Assembly: GCA_963585895.1 (NCBI GenBank)
Contig: OY757904.1
Coordinates: 7,241,860-7,305,859 of the forward strand
Source of the DNA: Sepioteuthis lessoniana
Lineage: Eukaryota > Mollusca > Cephalopoda > Myopsida > Loliginidae
Length of the DNA: 64,000 nt
Direction of reading: 5' to 3'
Both the position numbers and the translations under genes were made by a program. Below are positions 21,425 through 32,370 of the stretch, piece after piece. Below the pieces are notes generated by a model. It did no database searches. It was not told the DNA's origin and saw only the letters and a program-made list of their open reading frames with translations. Position 1 is the first letter of the stretch. Each line of letters starts with the position of its first letter.

Positions 21425-21679
21425 TGATCAGCTGATTGGTTTGGTTTCTTTGTTTAATGGCATATCAACATTTGTAGGTTATTTAATGCCTAAGCCATTC
21501 TCCTAGAAGAACAGTAGTGGTACTATTTAACCCATAGCTGGGAGGATAAGGGGGGTTAGGGTTAGGTTATTTGCCCGAAAGTGAACGTAATAGCGCGACT
21601 GGAGTACGAACTCGCTTACAACGATTCCGCAGCCCATCGTTTTAACTATTACACCACGAGGACACCTCCAGTGATCAGC
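21425..21679 (-). mobile_element. SINE-3 with LINE-C-type hairpin tail
   Basis: On the minus strand a tRNA-like head begins near 21670 (AGGTGTCCTCGTGGTGTAAT, containing the A box). The body holds a telomere-like run (21553-21569) and the element ends in a type 1 hairpin tail at 21490-21440 (GGCATTAAATAACCTACAAA, then TTGATATGCC). An 8-bp direct repeat TGATCAGC at 21425-21432 and 21672-21679 may be the target-site duplication, although the element boundary there is not exact. Confidence 0.7.
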
Positions 21680-21709
21680 AGAATAATCCTTGATTATTTT
21701 AAAGACTTT

Positions 21710-22138
21710 TAGTTAAGTGAGTCACGAAAATGGAACAAAAGTTCAAAGTATGTGTCGAAATTCAGGTCAATGCAATGGAAACATTCAGCAACAGGATTAT
21801 GGATATCTAGTTCTCTTGTGGAACAGATTTTGAGGTGCCACAAAATTTGGAATTTTGGATGGTCGAGAGATTGATTATGGGTCAGTGGAAGAAACAAGTG
21901 ATATATCGGACAAATTAACTAGGAAGAATTAACTGATATGAAATAATCCTCTAAGTGTGGGAGACGGGACGAAAACAATTTACTTCTGTTAATTAAATAA
22001 CTGGTTCATTTAGAAATTTCCTGAGTGTTAGTAATTTCCAGAAACTCCCGAAGAATATTGTTGTAAATTATCAAGATAATTGCACCAGTTGGAATACATC
22101 TGTGATGAATTGTAATTTCTAAAATCAGAGATTCAGAC

Positions 22139-22139
<1 letters not shown>
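21710..22139. other. No gene seen
   Basis: AT-rich sequence between SINE-3 and the (CA)n tract. The frame at 21709-21897 has no recognised motif. Confidence 0.5.
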
Positions 22140-22230
<91 letters not shown>

Positions 22231-22277
22231 CAGAAAACCAAATTCATAAATATCAGGATGTACTGAAACCTACAATC

Positions 22278-22337
<60 letters not shown>
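22140..22337. repeat. (CA)n, then (TA)n(TG)n microsatellites
   Basis: A pure CA run of about 44 units occupies 22140-22228, and a TA run passing into TG lies at 22281-22337. They flank the mariner element on its left side. Confidence 0.9.
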
Positions 22338-22378
22338 TAATAAGTAGTTTTAGTGATAGGCATATAGTAATAAACATA

Positions 22379-23052
22379 TACGTGGTGCCTTCAATAAGTT
22401 TCCCGACTTGTTTGTACGGGCATTTAAAATTGTCATAGACTCTTGAAAATTCACTATGTTATTGCTATACATCTCATGAGATGACTGACAAATCTTTAGG
22501 ATTTCAGATTTAAATCAACAGCTACAGCTGGAATTGGAACACACCACACTAAAGCCTGATTGTCACAGCTGGTGAATTTCAAAAATGCAATCTGGACGTG
22601 AGGACACTTTAGAAGAACGATATGCAATAAAATTCTGTTTTAAACTTGGAAAAAATGCCACAGAAACGTATGGAATGCTTCAGATTGCTTTTGGACCATA
22701 TTGCATGAATCAAGCATCAGTTTTTGAGTGGCATAAGAAATTCAAAGAAGGCAAGGAGTCTATGCGGGATGATGAGAGGTATTGGAGGAGTAAGGAAGTC
22801 AATACTCTAGAGTTGATTGGCCAAAGGGTTAGGGCTAGGGTTACTATGTTGAGGTTTTAAGAGAGTTCAGGGAGAGATTCCATCGAAAGAGGCCAGCACT
22901 CTTCAAATCGAGTCAGTGGCATTTCCACCAGGACAATGCACCAATCCACAACTCCATCCTTGTCACAGACTATTTGACCAAGTTTCGTCTGTGTACTATC
23001 AATAAAAGTGCTCATACGAAAAAGTCTGTAAACTTATTTAATGATCCTGGTA
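22379..23052 (+). mobile_element. Internally deleted mariner element with TIRs
   Basis: The element spans 22381-23050 between TA dinucleotides. Imperfect inverted repeats of about 43 bp start CGTGGTGCC...AATAAGTTT and, on the other end read inward, CCAGGATCA...AATAAGTTT. A 91-codon frame at 22585-22860 encodes the N-terminal helix-turn-helix part (KFCFKLGKNATETYGMLQ, ASVFEWHKKFKEG). After the frame LELIGQ the middle of the transposase, including the first catalytic Asp, is missing. Reading frame +2 then gives VLREFRERFHRKRPALF and HFHQDNAPIHNSIL, where the second catalytic Asp lies. The C-terminus with the third acidic residue is absent. It is non-autonomous. Confidence 0.9.
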
Positions 23053-23070
23053 TATGTGTGTGTATCTAGC

Positions 23071-23142
<72 letters not shown>
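23071..23142. repeat. (CA)n microsatellite
   Basis: About 36 CA units lie immediately right of the mariner element. Confidence 0.9.
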
Positions 23143-23146
<4 letters not shown>

Positions 23147-23319
23147 TATATGTATATATAACATCAATAATATAGTTATTCAGTTTAGTATATTCATAAA
23201 AAGACTACTTAATATCGGTGATCGAGCATATATAGCTCTAAGTTTTAATCACGTAGACAAAGTCAACGGTTCTTGGGGAATGTCAGTTTATCACTTATAC
23301 GATAATCAAACCAAGTCTG

Positions 23320-23329
23320 ATATATATAC

Positions 23330-23390
<61 letters not shown>

Positions 23391-23409
23391 AGTTTTTCCG
23401 TAAAATTCT

Positions 23410-23467
<58 letters not shown>

Positions 23468-23611
23468 CTCTTGCTTTGATGATTGCATAGGTAAGAAACT
23501 GCTTGTCACCAGGCACTGTTGACTCTCTGTCTACACAATCTAAATTTTGATTTGTATGCTCCATCACCGACATTGGACACTCTTTATTTATACAAATAGC
23601 AAGATACATTA

Positions 23612-23689
<78 letters not shown>

Positions 23690-23918
23690 TAATTTTATAT
23701 ATATTATATATATATATAATAATATATATATGTTATTATCATATATATATATCATTATATATATATAATATTATATATATATATTAATATTATATATATA
23801 TATATATATATATTAATATTATATATATATAATATTATATATATATATATATAATAACGACCAACGCTCTCATAATATAATATATATATATATATATATA
23901 TTGGAGAGAGTGAGAGAG

Positions 23919-23981
<63 letters not shown>
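23320..23981. repeat. AT-rich palindromic microsatellite block ending in (GA)n
   Basis: Long TA runs lie at about 23333-23390, 23413-23465 and 23620-23688. They are followed by alternating TATATA, TAATAT and ATTATA blocks to about 23900, and then about 28 GA units at 23925-23981. The short reading frames of repeated IYIYIY here are microsatellite translation, not genes. Confidence 0.9.
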
Positions 23982-23984
<3 letters not shown>

Positions 23985-25134
23985 TGAGAATTTAAATACA
24001 TAGATAATTCAGTAGTTACAGAGGTTTTGTTTGCTTGGTTTCATATAAACCCTATGAAACACCCTTGTAAAAATATCAATGTATAATGGAATATTTTCCT
24101 GTTCGTTGACCGACATTAATGGGTGTGTTTATATGGTGCAATGGGCGGCACCAATTTTAAACTTGAAGTGCACAGTTAAGCTGTATTGGTCATTAAAAAA
24201 ATGATAACAATGAGGTAGCAATCTTTACTACACGGTAGACGCCATATAGGTGTAAATCATATGGCTGAATGTATTTAGAACGAACTGATTTTTTGGGCGG
24301 GAACAATGAAACGGGAAATGAAAGACCAGGTGTAAGTGGCAAAAAAAGCAAACAATATAAATACATTCATAAGTCCAACGCTGGAATGTCATGTTCTTTG
24401 GCGTGTCTTCTGCTTGACGAGGATCCTGTTTAGTTTGGGGATGTTTGGGATCTAAGGTTACTTCTTTGTAGCAACACTTCGGGTATGCCGTACACTTGTA
24501 TAAACAGCTAAGCTGAATGTCATTTACTTTTAGCATGGGTTTGACTTAGCAGCCGACGAGCAAGCAGGAAGTATGTTGCTCGAAGATGTCAATAAAATAA
24601 TAAAGATAAAGATAAAAATGTAAAATAGAATGAAAGATCACGCGCGCAAAAAGGAGAAACCAAACAGTAAAAGGCAAATAATATAAAAATGATACTTCAA
24701 AACAAGTTGTAAAAATGTGGAAGCCGTCCAGCTTTAGATGCATCGCATGATCACCTGATTTGTAAACCAACACGATTAGAAGTTGTGTGTATGTGTGTGT
24801 GTGTGTGTGTGTATGTGTGTATGTATGTGTGTTTCATCGGTATTCCTGAGATGTTGATTAATTTCATCCAAAACCTTGTGTATATATTGTCCATAATTCA
24901 ATATTATTGGTTCCTGGAAAGATCAAATCGATCAATGAAAAGAATGATAATCGTATTTTAATGACATGAAAGATTATACTTGGGTATGTTTCCTCTACTA
25001 AACAAGAGAACTGAGGGCAATTTTCATTCAGACTATAAATACACGGAAGTTCATTCATTGAATGTTGGTGGAGTATGTGTGCTATAGACTGTAAAAGTGT
25101 ATATGCGTATGTGTATGTGTGTTAGTTATGAGAA

Positions 25135-25185
<51 letters not shown>

Positions 25186-26260
25186 GGGTTCTAAACTTCA
25201 GGTCAAAGATTCTGGAAGTTTTTGAATAAAAGTCAGTTCAAAATACCATAAGAAATATTTGATACTTTCAACAACCACCAAGAACTAAATTTACTTATTA
25301 GAACAGAAAAAGAAAGAACATCATTTTGTTTATCAAAAACTGAGCTTTATATTTATTGAAAAAATTTTCCAAATGAAGGTAAAACATTTATCAAGTATTA
25401 ATCTACTGGGATGCATGCTCTTATCTGACTTTTTATGGTCAGAAAGTTTCGCTCGTTATATCCTCCAGTTCTTTATGTTATATAATCGTATACAACAAAC
25501 CCGAGAAATTGAAACTGAACCCTTTTTTTTTAATTCAAAGGATTATTTTCGTTCCGTTGTCCGAGTCGGATATCTCATATCTTCAGAATAAATTCTCCCC
25601 CATGAAAAGACTTTTATTTCCCAAAGAATATAACTTTTGAGGAATGACTCAACAATTAAATCCATGTTTAACTGGTAATGACCAACGTTTTTATTCATCA
25701 TCTTATCTCAGAAAATCATACAGAATTTCAGGTTATTTAATTATATTTTAAAAATTCCAATGGATGATAAACTTGATAACGTAATAAATTTCAAATGAAT
25801 ATTTCTTTAAAGTTTCACTGATTCTTACTAAGTTAATAATTGTAAATATCTTGTAGCATTATTACAATTACATACTTCCCAGATGGTATACTGTTTGCTT
25901 TAGGAAGTAAGCCTTAATTTACGATTTGAAATGAGATAGTTATTAGCCCTTTAGGATGATTTAAAAAAAACAAATGTGACTTGGCAGCACCAGTCCGAGA
26001 TTTAATCGATGTAATTCATTGCTTTGGACCTCGTGGTCGTCAGGAGCCTCCAAAATGCATTTGTGTGTGTGCATGTGTATGTGTGTGTGTCTGGGGGGGG
26101 GAGTATGCATGTGTGTGTAATTTATTATGTCAACTACTCGTGCAATTAAATGATCTATACAGCTGCGATGTTTTTCACAGTAAATGTATGAACGATCATT
26201 GATAATAATCGATATTGCTTGTAGTGATTGAGGTGGGAGGAACCAAAATTTACTTAGAAC
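23985..26260. other. Unassigned sequence with GT tracts, no gene accepted
   Basis: The minus-strand frames at 24228-24536 and 24546-24773 are open but match nothing I know. (GT)n-type tracts lie at 24786-24835, 25085-25182 (GT then GA) and 26060-26125. This may be intron or intergenic DNA. Confidence 0.45.
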
Positions 26261-26263
26261 CAT

Positions 26264-26388
26264 ATAAATGTCCACTTCTGTTTGATAAATGTCCACTCTT
26301 GCGCTACAAAGGTCTTTTCCTTACTCCATAAAGGTTTACCCGTTTCCCACAAAGATCTGCCCGAGCCCCTTAAAGGTCTATAGCTGCA
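26264..26388. repeat. Degenerate 21-23-bp minisatellite, about 6 units
   Basis: Successive units begin ATAAATGTCCACT, AAAGGTCTTTTCC, AAAGGTTTACCC, AAAGATCTGCCC and AAAGGTCTATAG. The period is near 21 bp, so one frame reads as a 7-residue repeat (for example IKVYPFP, TKICPSP, LKVYSCN). Confidence 0.65.
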
Positions 26389-26414
26389 ATACCAACATTA
26401 TTTTATCATTTATT

Positions 26415-26700
26415 GACATACGGAGTGTTTTCAAAAAGTATCCAGACAGTATCAATCAAAACAGAAAGTAATAATGAATAAAACATTCATTTTCTTCAAA
26501 ATAGCCTCTTTGGCATTCAAGATATTTATTCCAGCGAGTTTTCCATTGTTCAAGGCACCTCTGAAACTTCTCTTTTAATATGGTGTTATGCTACGCCATC
26601 GTATTTCTTTTTAATATCCTCCACGTTTTCAAATCTTACGCTTGAGATGAATTTTCTGTTAAGGAACCAAGAAAAAGTCATACGGAACTGGATCAAAAGA
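26415..26700 (-). mobile_element. Mariner C-terminal fragment
   Basis: On the minus strand this reads as the end of a mariner transposase: a DFFL-like segment near 26690, a KFENVE-type segment near 26630 and a block ending shortly before the terminal sequence GTCTGGATACTTTTTGAAAA at about 26445-26425. It has several stops. The same region of the protein recurs at 49900-50120. Confidence 0.6.
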
Positions 26701-26924
26701 GTATGGATGGTAATTTGCAAGTACAATACTTACTGCGTTTCGACAAAAAATGATGATAAAAAAAATACAGATATTGATTTTATAATTTATTTCAAACTGG
26801 CAAAAACCTTCAACGTTTACGTTGCTGATATCTACAGATCTATGGTGATACTTAGATATCTTGACAGCTGTCTAGACGTCTATACATCACTTTATCATAT
26901 AAGTTGATTAGATGTGCACGTGTC

Positions 26925-27415
26925 TTCATTCAACATCTATAATAAACTCTTCCAAATTCAGCCCACCTTGGGAAAATGGAGACCAGCTTTTAGAAAATCA
27001 AGAAGAGAACAAGTCGTTATATCCCGATTGCACATTGGTCATATAAGGTTTACTCACTCTTTCATACTGAAACAGCGTTTGACCTGTCAGACAACTTGCA
27101 CGGTTGGACATATTCTTATAGAATGCAGAGCTTTCACTGTCATCAGAAAGCGATTTTTCAAATTGACTAGTCTAACCGAACTGTTCGAAAACGTCAAAAT
27201 AGATGACGTTCTGTCCTTCTTTACGAGAGATAGGGTTGTACGAAAAAAAAAGGCGAATTAAACTGATTAATCATGTGCAAGCAAATGAAATCCTGCTCAT
27301 AGAAAAAAATTACCTACTAAGTATTCGTTAAGAAATCTTTGGTTGAATGTATATGCATATAGACAGAATTTGGCGTTAAATAACCTACAAAGGTTGATAC
27401 GCCATAAAACCCAAA
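26925..27415 (+). mobile_element. LINE-C (jockey-like) C-terminus and complete 3' UTR
   Basis: An open frame ending at 27259 encodes the region after the RNase H domain of a jockey-like element: NKLFQIQPTLGKWRPAFRK, SRREQVVISRLHIGH, then a zinc-binding C-x3-C-x3-H-x4-C pattern (CQTTCTVGHILIEC) and LFENVKIDDVLSFFTRD. About 100 bp of 3' UTR follows, then a hairpin tail at 27370-27405 with arms GGCGT...AACCT and AGGTT...ACGCC, and an (AAAC/AACC)n end. It is 5' truncated. The same 3' UTR and hairpin occur in the non-coding SINE-3 and MHT elements, which makes LINE-C the likely donor of their machinery. Confidence 0.85.
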
Positions 27416-28575
27416 CAACCAACCAGGTCTTCATTCAAGTGATCTGATGCTTTATAATTTATTCATTTTATGCAGAATATTCATCAAAAGAATAAGCTGC
27501 AATACTGAGACGATTTTTAATTATCTGAATCAAAAAGATAGTGCTACTCCGTGAACTTTTTTTGGGGTAAACGGCCATTTGCATAATTTGTATTCCTGCA
27601 CGTTTTCAAATCTTTAATATTATTATTGTTTATGCATATAAAATAAGCTGTAGTGTACATAAGAGCGGTAGACGTGAATCTTGAAAGACAGACCATTAGA
27701 AACGAACTAGAACGATAAAAACATTTAGTTGGAGTGTTGAGAACGGTCTTTTGTAAGAAAAAGAGAGTGATTCAATGAAAACTGTGGTCAAGGAAACCAG
27801 ACTTTGTCGTGCGGAAGAAAAACGAATTCCATCAGCCATTGTTGGTTAGGGGACACGAGAAACAAATCTCGCGATATCGTTCGCTACAAAGTAACGATTT
27901 TTTTTTATCTTTGTTCACGACAATATTTTCTTCAACTTTACATTACAAAATATTCTAGAAATAAATAAAATCTTTGACTGGATTCGTTGAAACAAACTAT
28001 TAATAAATAACAAAAGAATAAAACTATCTGAAGCATATTTAGCAGGATTATTTTTGTAAACTTATCTGTTGACGTGTCACACCAAATAAGATAGAATTCA
28101 GAGATAAACGCAGCTCGGTTAAATGACTTGTATAACTCCCACAGCCAATATTCTTTGGTGGTTATAAAATTATCAATGAATAGCAGATAAAGCCTGACTA
28201 CAATTGTAAATATTATTGATACTAGCAACAGTTCGGTAGATTTGGTTAAAATTCAATTTTGAGTTTTAAAAAAATTGTTTGGTTATCAAAGTAAAGAGAA
28301 AATAATGGTATTTTACTAGAGTTAAGAAATAGATAAATAAACAAATAAAATAAAATAAATAAGATAAACAATCAAAACATATAAGATACATTTTCAAAGA
28401 GATAACCTTGAAAAAAGGTATATTAGAATATGTGGAAGTAAGGAAGGTATTTAGTCGAGTCCATTCCCTAAGGACCAATATTAGCATTAATATATTCATG
28501 TTATGAAGCACAATCGAAGGGAATACCTGATAAACTCATTTATTCATACAAAAACATTTCCCCATTTATAAATAT
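27416..28575. other. AT-rich sequence, no gene seen
   Basis: Only hydrophobic, low-complexity minus-strand frames are present (27938-28228, 28266-28511). No repeat family was recognised. Confidence 0.55.
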
Positions 28576-28576
28576 G

Positions 28577-28862
28577 ATATACATACTTTATCTGGAGGCG
28601 CGCTTAGTGTCACGGTTATTTTCATAGAAAACGGAATCCTGGACGTGGTTGTTTGTGTTTCAATTCTCACTAATGCCCTTGATAAAGACATGAATATATC
28701 TATTCTTCCCAGATATAGGTAAATAGTTGGGCAGGCTGGGTTTCTTAGCCTTGGTTGGGCAACCAGTCTAGGATAAAAATTCAAACAAGCTCTACTCCGC
28801 TTAAAAATTGTGTCGCTTCATGTTCGTGTTGGATGGGTTGAGTAAATACATAATATACATAC
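28577..28862 (+). mobile_element. Diverged SINE-1 with 10-bp TSD
   Basis: The body at 28587-28852 retains the SINE-1 order of blocks: a degraded tRNA-like head, CTAATGCCCTTG, GGGCAGGCTGGGTTTC, CAACCAGTCTAGG, CTCCGCTTAAAAATTG and GGGTTGAGTAAATA. The repeat ATATACATAC at 28577-28586 and 28853-28862 is the probable target-site duplication. This copy is clearly older than the three near-identical copies elsewhere. Confidence 0.75.
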
Positions 28863-29334
28863 AAGTTGTATTAAAAGAAAGAATACACCAACGTGTTCCA
28901 TAGCAGAATTTATACACAAAGAGTTCCATGAACAAGCAGTATGTTGAAGATGTACAAAACAGTAAAAGCTTTCTTGACATGTGTGGATAATATAGCCATG
29001 TGACTTTACTGTAAAGTAAAAAAAAACCCCAAACCATCAGCTTCTACTGTTTATAGAAAAGAGACAAAAAGATGCCGAAAACAAGTTTTTAGGACTGCCA
29101 TATGACACCCTATATTAGACACCTGACACCTTAACAGAGATAAGAATTTTCTAAAGGGGCTAATTATTTATCGTGTCCCTACAAATATCTCGAGTGAAAA
29201 ATCGAAATTTAAATTTGAATGTATCTATAAAATTTATTGCTCCATTAATACTGTCTTATGCTTAAGTTCAAACATTTCAGTCACGCTAGCCGTTAACAAT
29301 GAATGTTGTCAACTTTGGACGATTTATATATGTC
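28863..29334. other. No gene seen
   Basis: AT-rich sequence with short hydrophobic frames on the minus strand only. Confidence 0.5.
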
Positions 29335-29795
29335 ATCATCATCATCATGTCGTGCCGCTAGCACGGATATCCCTGACCCTCTCTTGACACTTTTCCCTAT
29401 AGTTCATCGCCTCTGGCTGGTCTTCAGGTCTACATCCCGTATCCTCACATAGCTGCTGTATATATGTTCTAGCTGGTCGTCCTGCTTTTGCTCGGCCATA
29501 TGTGGGGGTCCATAGGAGTACATCACTGATGAGCTCGTCTCTACTTCTCCAGCAGTGTCTTGCATGTCTGGTTCGTCAAACTTGTATAGTTTTCGTGATG
29601 GGAGGTAGGTGGCCGTATAGTTGGTATTTTGTGGGGTGTTGTCGCCAGGACTTATTCAATATTGCTCGCAACATTCTTGTATAATTGCCGTCCAGCTTCT
29701 TCTCGAGCCGTTTTGTTTGCGTCCAGGAGGTGCATCCATACAGCAGTATCGACAAGACCGCTGTCTGGAAGAAACTGCGTTTCATTTTATGACCA
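29335..29795 (-). mobile_element. LINE-A 3' fragment
   Basis: Minus-strand copy of the LINE-A C-terminus with its (CAT)n tail end at 29335-29348. One block, SFFQTAVLSILLYGCTSWTQ through KYQLYGHLPPITKT, is uninterrupted at 29576-29785. The downstream part continues in another frame after a shift near 29578. The 5' border at about 29795 lies at the MKRSFF segment, close to the truncation point of the copies at 6406 and 39434. Confidence 0.85.
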
Positions 29796-30119
29796 ATGAC
29801 AACAAATAGCTGCGATTGACACTGGGTAAATATATTTTTTCTTTTATAGAATGAAACTGGAAATTAATATCTTCATACACTGGACAGAGCTAAAATTAAT
29901 TCAAAGAAATAAAGAGACTGTGCTTAAAAAATTAGCTGCTTTGAAATATCAGTTTGGCGATTATTAATTTGTTTTATGTCAATTTCTTATCCGGCATTAC
30001 TTGAAATTATAGGAATCTATATAATAAATTTGTTATATTATCTAGGAAGAAAACACAAATTGTTATATATTATTTTTACGATAATACATAATTTCTTCAA
30101 ATATATAAACGAAGTATTA
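29796..30119. other. No gene seen
   Basis: AT-rich sequence between LINE-A and SINE-1. Confidence 0.5.
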
Positions 30120-30428
30120 TTAATAATTGTGCCCGTGGTGTAATGGTTATCGTCGTAGGAAATGGACATGGTGTCACGAGTTCAAATCCTGGACAAGACT
30201 CATTGCATTTCACATAGCACTAATACCCTTGGGAAAGGTATGAATCCAATTATTCTCCCTCCAGCTATGGCTAAATAGTAGGGCAGACTGGGTTCTTCAG
30301 CCTTGGTGAGGCAACTAGTCTAGGAGAAGGAAAACTCTGAAAACTCTGAAGGAAAACTCCGCTTAAAAATTGACCTTGTGTCATATCCTGTCCGAGCGGA
30401 GGGGTTGGTAAATATGTTTAATAATTGT
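30120..30428 (+). mobile_element. SINE-1, full length, 11-bp TSD
   Basis: The body is 30131-30417, flanked by TTAATAATTGT at 30120-30130 and 30418-30428. The head has the A-box-like TGGTGTAATGG and B-box-like AGTTCAAATCCTGG. The 3' end has the complementary arms CTCCGCT and AGCGGAG about 31 bp apart. A local duplication (AAAACTCTG repeated near 30330) is private to this copy. Confidence 0.95.
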
Positions 30429-30465
30429 AACTAGAATTATCCTTTAAATAAATAAATAAACGAAT

Positions 30466-30708
30466 AAGATAAATTGTTTGGTTTCTTTGTTTAATGGCAT
30501 GTCAACCATCGTGAGTTATTTAATGCCAAAGCCATTTTTGTAGAACAGGAGTAGTACTTTTTAATCGATAGTGGGGGAATATGAGGGTTCAAGCCTTTCC
30601 CTAGGGTATTTGTCCGTAGCACGATTGGAGTTTGAACTCATTTACTACGATATCACAGTTTAGCAACGTTATCCACTACGCTACGAGCAATTTCCCCAAG
30701 ATAAATTG
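30466..30708 (-). mobile_element. SINE-3, full length, 11-bp TSD
   Basis: The body is 30477-30697 on the minus strand between direct repeats AAGATAAATTG at 30466-30476 and 30698-30708. The tRNA-like head lies at 30697-30620 and includes GCTCGTAGCGTAGTGG and a B-box-like GAGTTCAAACTCC. The tail at 30530-30480 is a type 1 hairpin (GGCATTAAATAACTC...TTGACATGCC), like that of LINE-C. This copy fixes both ends of the family. Confidence 0.85.
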
Positions 30709-30999
30709 TGGGAAAACTTCAAGAAAAGTTAATGGAGTTTCTTAAAAAAGTATAAGCTAACAGCAGGTTGCCTTGCTTAGATAAAGTCTGAAGGAATTCG
30801 GGATTATTTATCTATATATGTCCTTCTGAGACATAAAGTATTCATTAAAAGATATATATCTTTAGAGCTTTTAAAAATTGTAAGTGTATTTATACTAAGG
30901 AATCTTTTTTTACTCATAGATTTTGCTTAGTCATAATTGTCTTTGAATAGTATTTATGGTTTCTGTTAAATTATTAAGTAAATTTTTCTAAATAGCAAA
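30709..30999. other. No gene seen
   Basis: AT-rich sequence between SINE-3 and a SINE-2 relic. Confidence 0.5.
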
Positions 31000-31100
31000 A
31001 GGTCAGATATATGGGGCAACCAATGAGATGCTGACTAATAATGGTTTTCTAATCTAGCTTGCTAACCATAACACCACACAAGACTTTTTTACTCCATGTG
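31000..31100 (-). mobile_element. SINE-2 relic
   Basis: On the minus strand GTGTGGTGTTATGGTTAGCA is followed by a region reading CTCATTGGTTGCCCC, which matches the head and middle of SINE-2 at 16117-16245. The B-box segment is lost. Confidence 0.55.
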
Positions 31101-31927
31101 AAGCGTCCTTATATCACGTCAGGTGCACTTTATTGTTTTTTGTATTGTCTCTCATTTTTTTATTGTAGTAAAAAAGAGCACGTGTTTCGTATATTTTGGT
31201 CAATATTTTAGCAAATCAGTTTTTGAAAATTGCAAAAAATTTTAAATTTCGATTTATCATGCAAGTATAATGCTAACTTGTATCCTTACTTTATGTTCAT
31301 CAAGTTAGCTAAACAAAATCTTTATACTTTTGTTAGATTGTATAGAGCAGACATCAAACTGAAAATTTCTTAGCCAGAAACTAAATTTATAATATTTTTT
31401 CTATCATTTTTTTTCCTATGACTTTTACTGGTCACCGAAAAGTCAAGACGAAAAAAATCCGTGTTCTTTATATTTGTTGAACAAACAATGGCCGCCAGGG
31501 ATCGTAAACATTAACCTCTTGACGTCGTTTATTATAAATTCTTACCGAAACGATTCAGTGTTATGTTTGTATTTATTGCTACAATGAAAAATAGGATGGG
31601 TAAATTCATAAACAATTTATGTCATTTAAAATTTGTCACGTTGGGTGGATTTCCAGCTTATAAAATAATTTGACAAATAGTCTTCAGAATGGTCAAAATT
31701 TTCACTCTAATACAACAATATAATGTATATGATAAGTTTAGCGGTCACAGGTAGAATCAGTTTGAATATCTTTTATTTTTTGTTACTTAAAAGAATATTT
31801 TTTCTTCCTTTTTATTTTGATTTTATTCAAATTATTTCTGAATGCAAAATTTTGCCTCCCGACATGCAAAAATCAAAGAACAGCACAAGACAAAATTAAT
31901 GAAAACTTCTCAACACTGTTGTTGATA
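31101..31927. other. AT-rich sequence, no gene seen
   Basis: No reading frame, splice-flanked segment or repeat was recognised here. Confidence 0.55.
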
Positions 31928-32370
31928 TTAGCACTACGCCGTGGTGCAATGATTTACAACCTTGTTTTGCAGATCGATTTAGAAGTTCGATCTTCACAAG
32001 GTACCTTTGTGGCCTTGTGCCAAATTTAAGCTTTTCAGTGTTTTCTTAGTTCTTTGAATGATGTAATGATCATTATTAGGGAATTCTATTCTCATTGGGT
32101 GCTCCATACTTCTGGCCTTGAATCAAACTAAGTTAAAATGCGTATTTAATCACCTTGTCGTCGTTTAATGGTTTGCAAGTTAGAATTGTTGATCAATTAC
32201 TATTGATTAAGGAGTTCGATCTACGCTTATTTCAATTTTAGGAAATCTCGCATAGTGTAATAGTCAGCGAGCTACGCTAGCTGATCTTTACTAATGTGCT
32301 CTATTCTCACGGTGCGCTCCATACGTCTATCCTTGGGCCAAACTAATTGAATCTTAGTAAATGACAGAAC
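31928..32370 (+). mobile_element. Cluster of degraded SINE-2 pieces
   Basis: Three or four diverged SINE-2-like pieces follow one another on the plus strand. Landmarks are CGTGGTGCAATGATTTAC and TTTGTGGCCTTGTGCC (31938-32020), CTATTCTCATTGGGTGC with CTGGCCTTG (about 32085-32120), CGTCGTTTAATGGTTTGCAAG (32160-32180) and CGCATAGTGTAATAGTCAGC with CTTAGTAAATGACAG (32250-32368). They look like an old local cluster rather than one element. Confidence 0.55.

Noticed and set aside
21296-21430. Transposon tip near GGTTGGTCTAAAAAGTAATA
   Set aside because: The motif resembles hAT/mariner tips, but no partner end, duplication or transposase fragment was found.
22006-22227. Reading frame of repeated Cys-Val
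   Set aside because: Translation of (CA)n on the minus strand.
23280-23609. Reading frames of repeated Ile-Tyr on both strands
   Set aside because: They are translations of (TA)n microsatellites.
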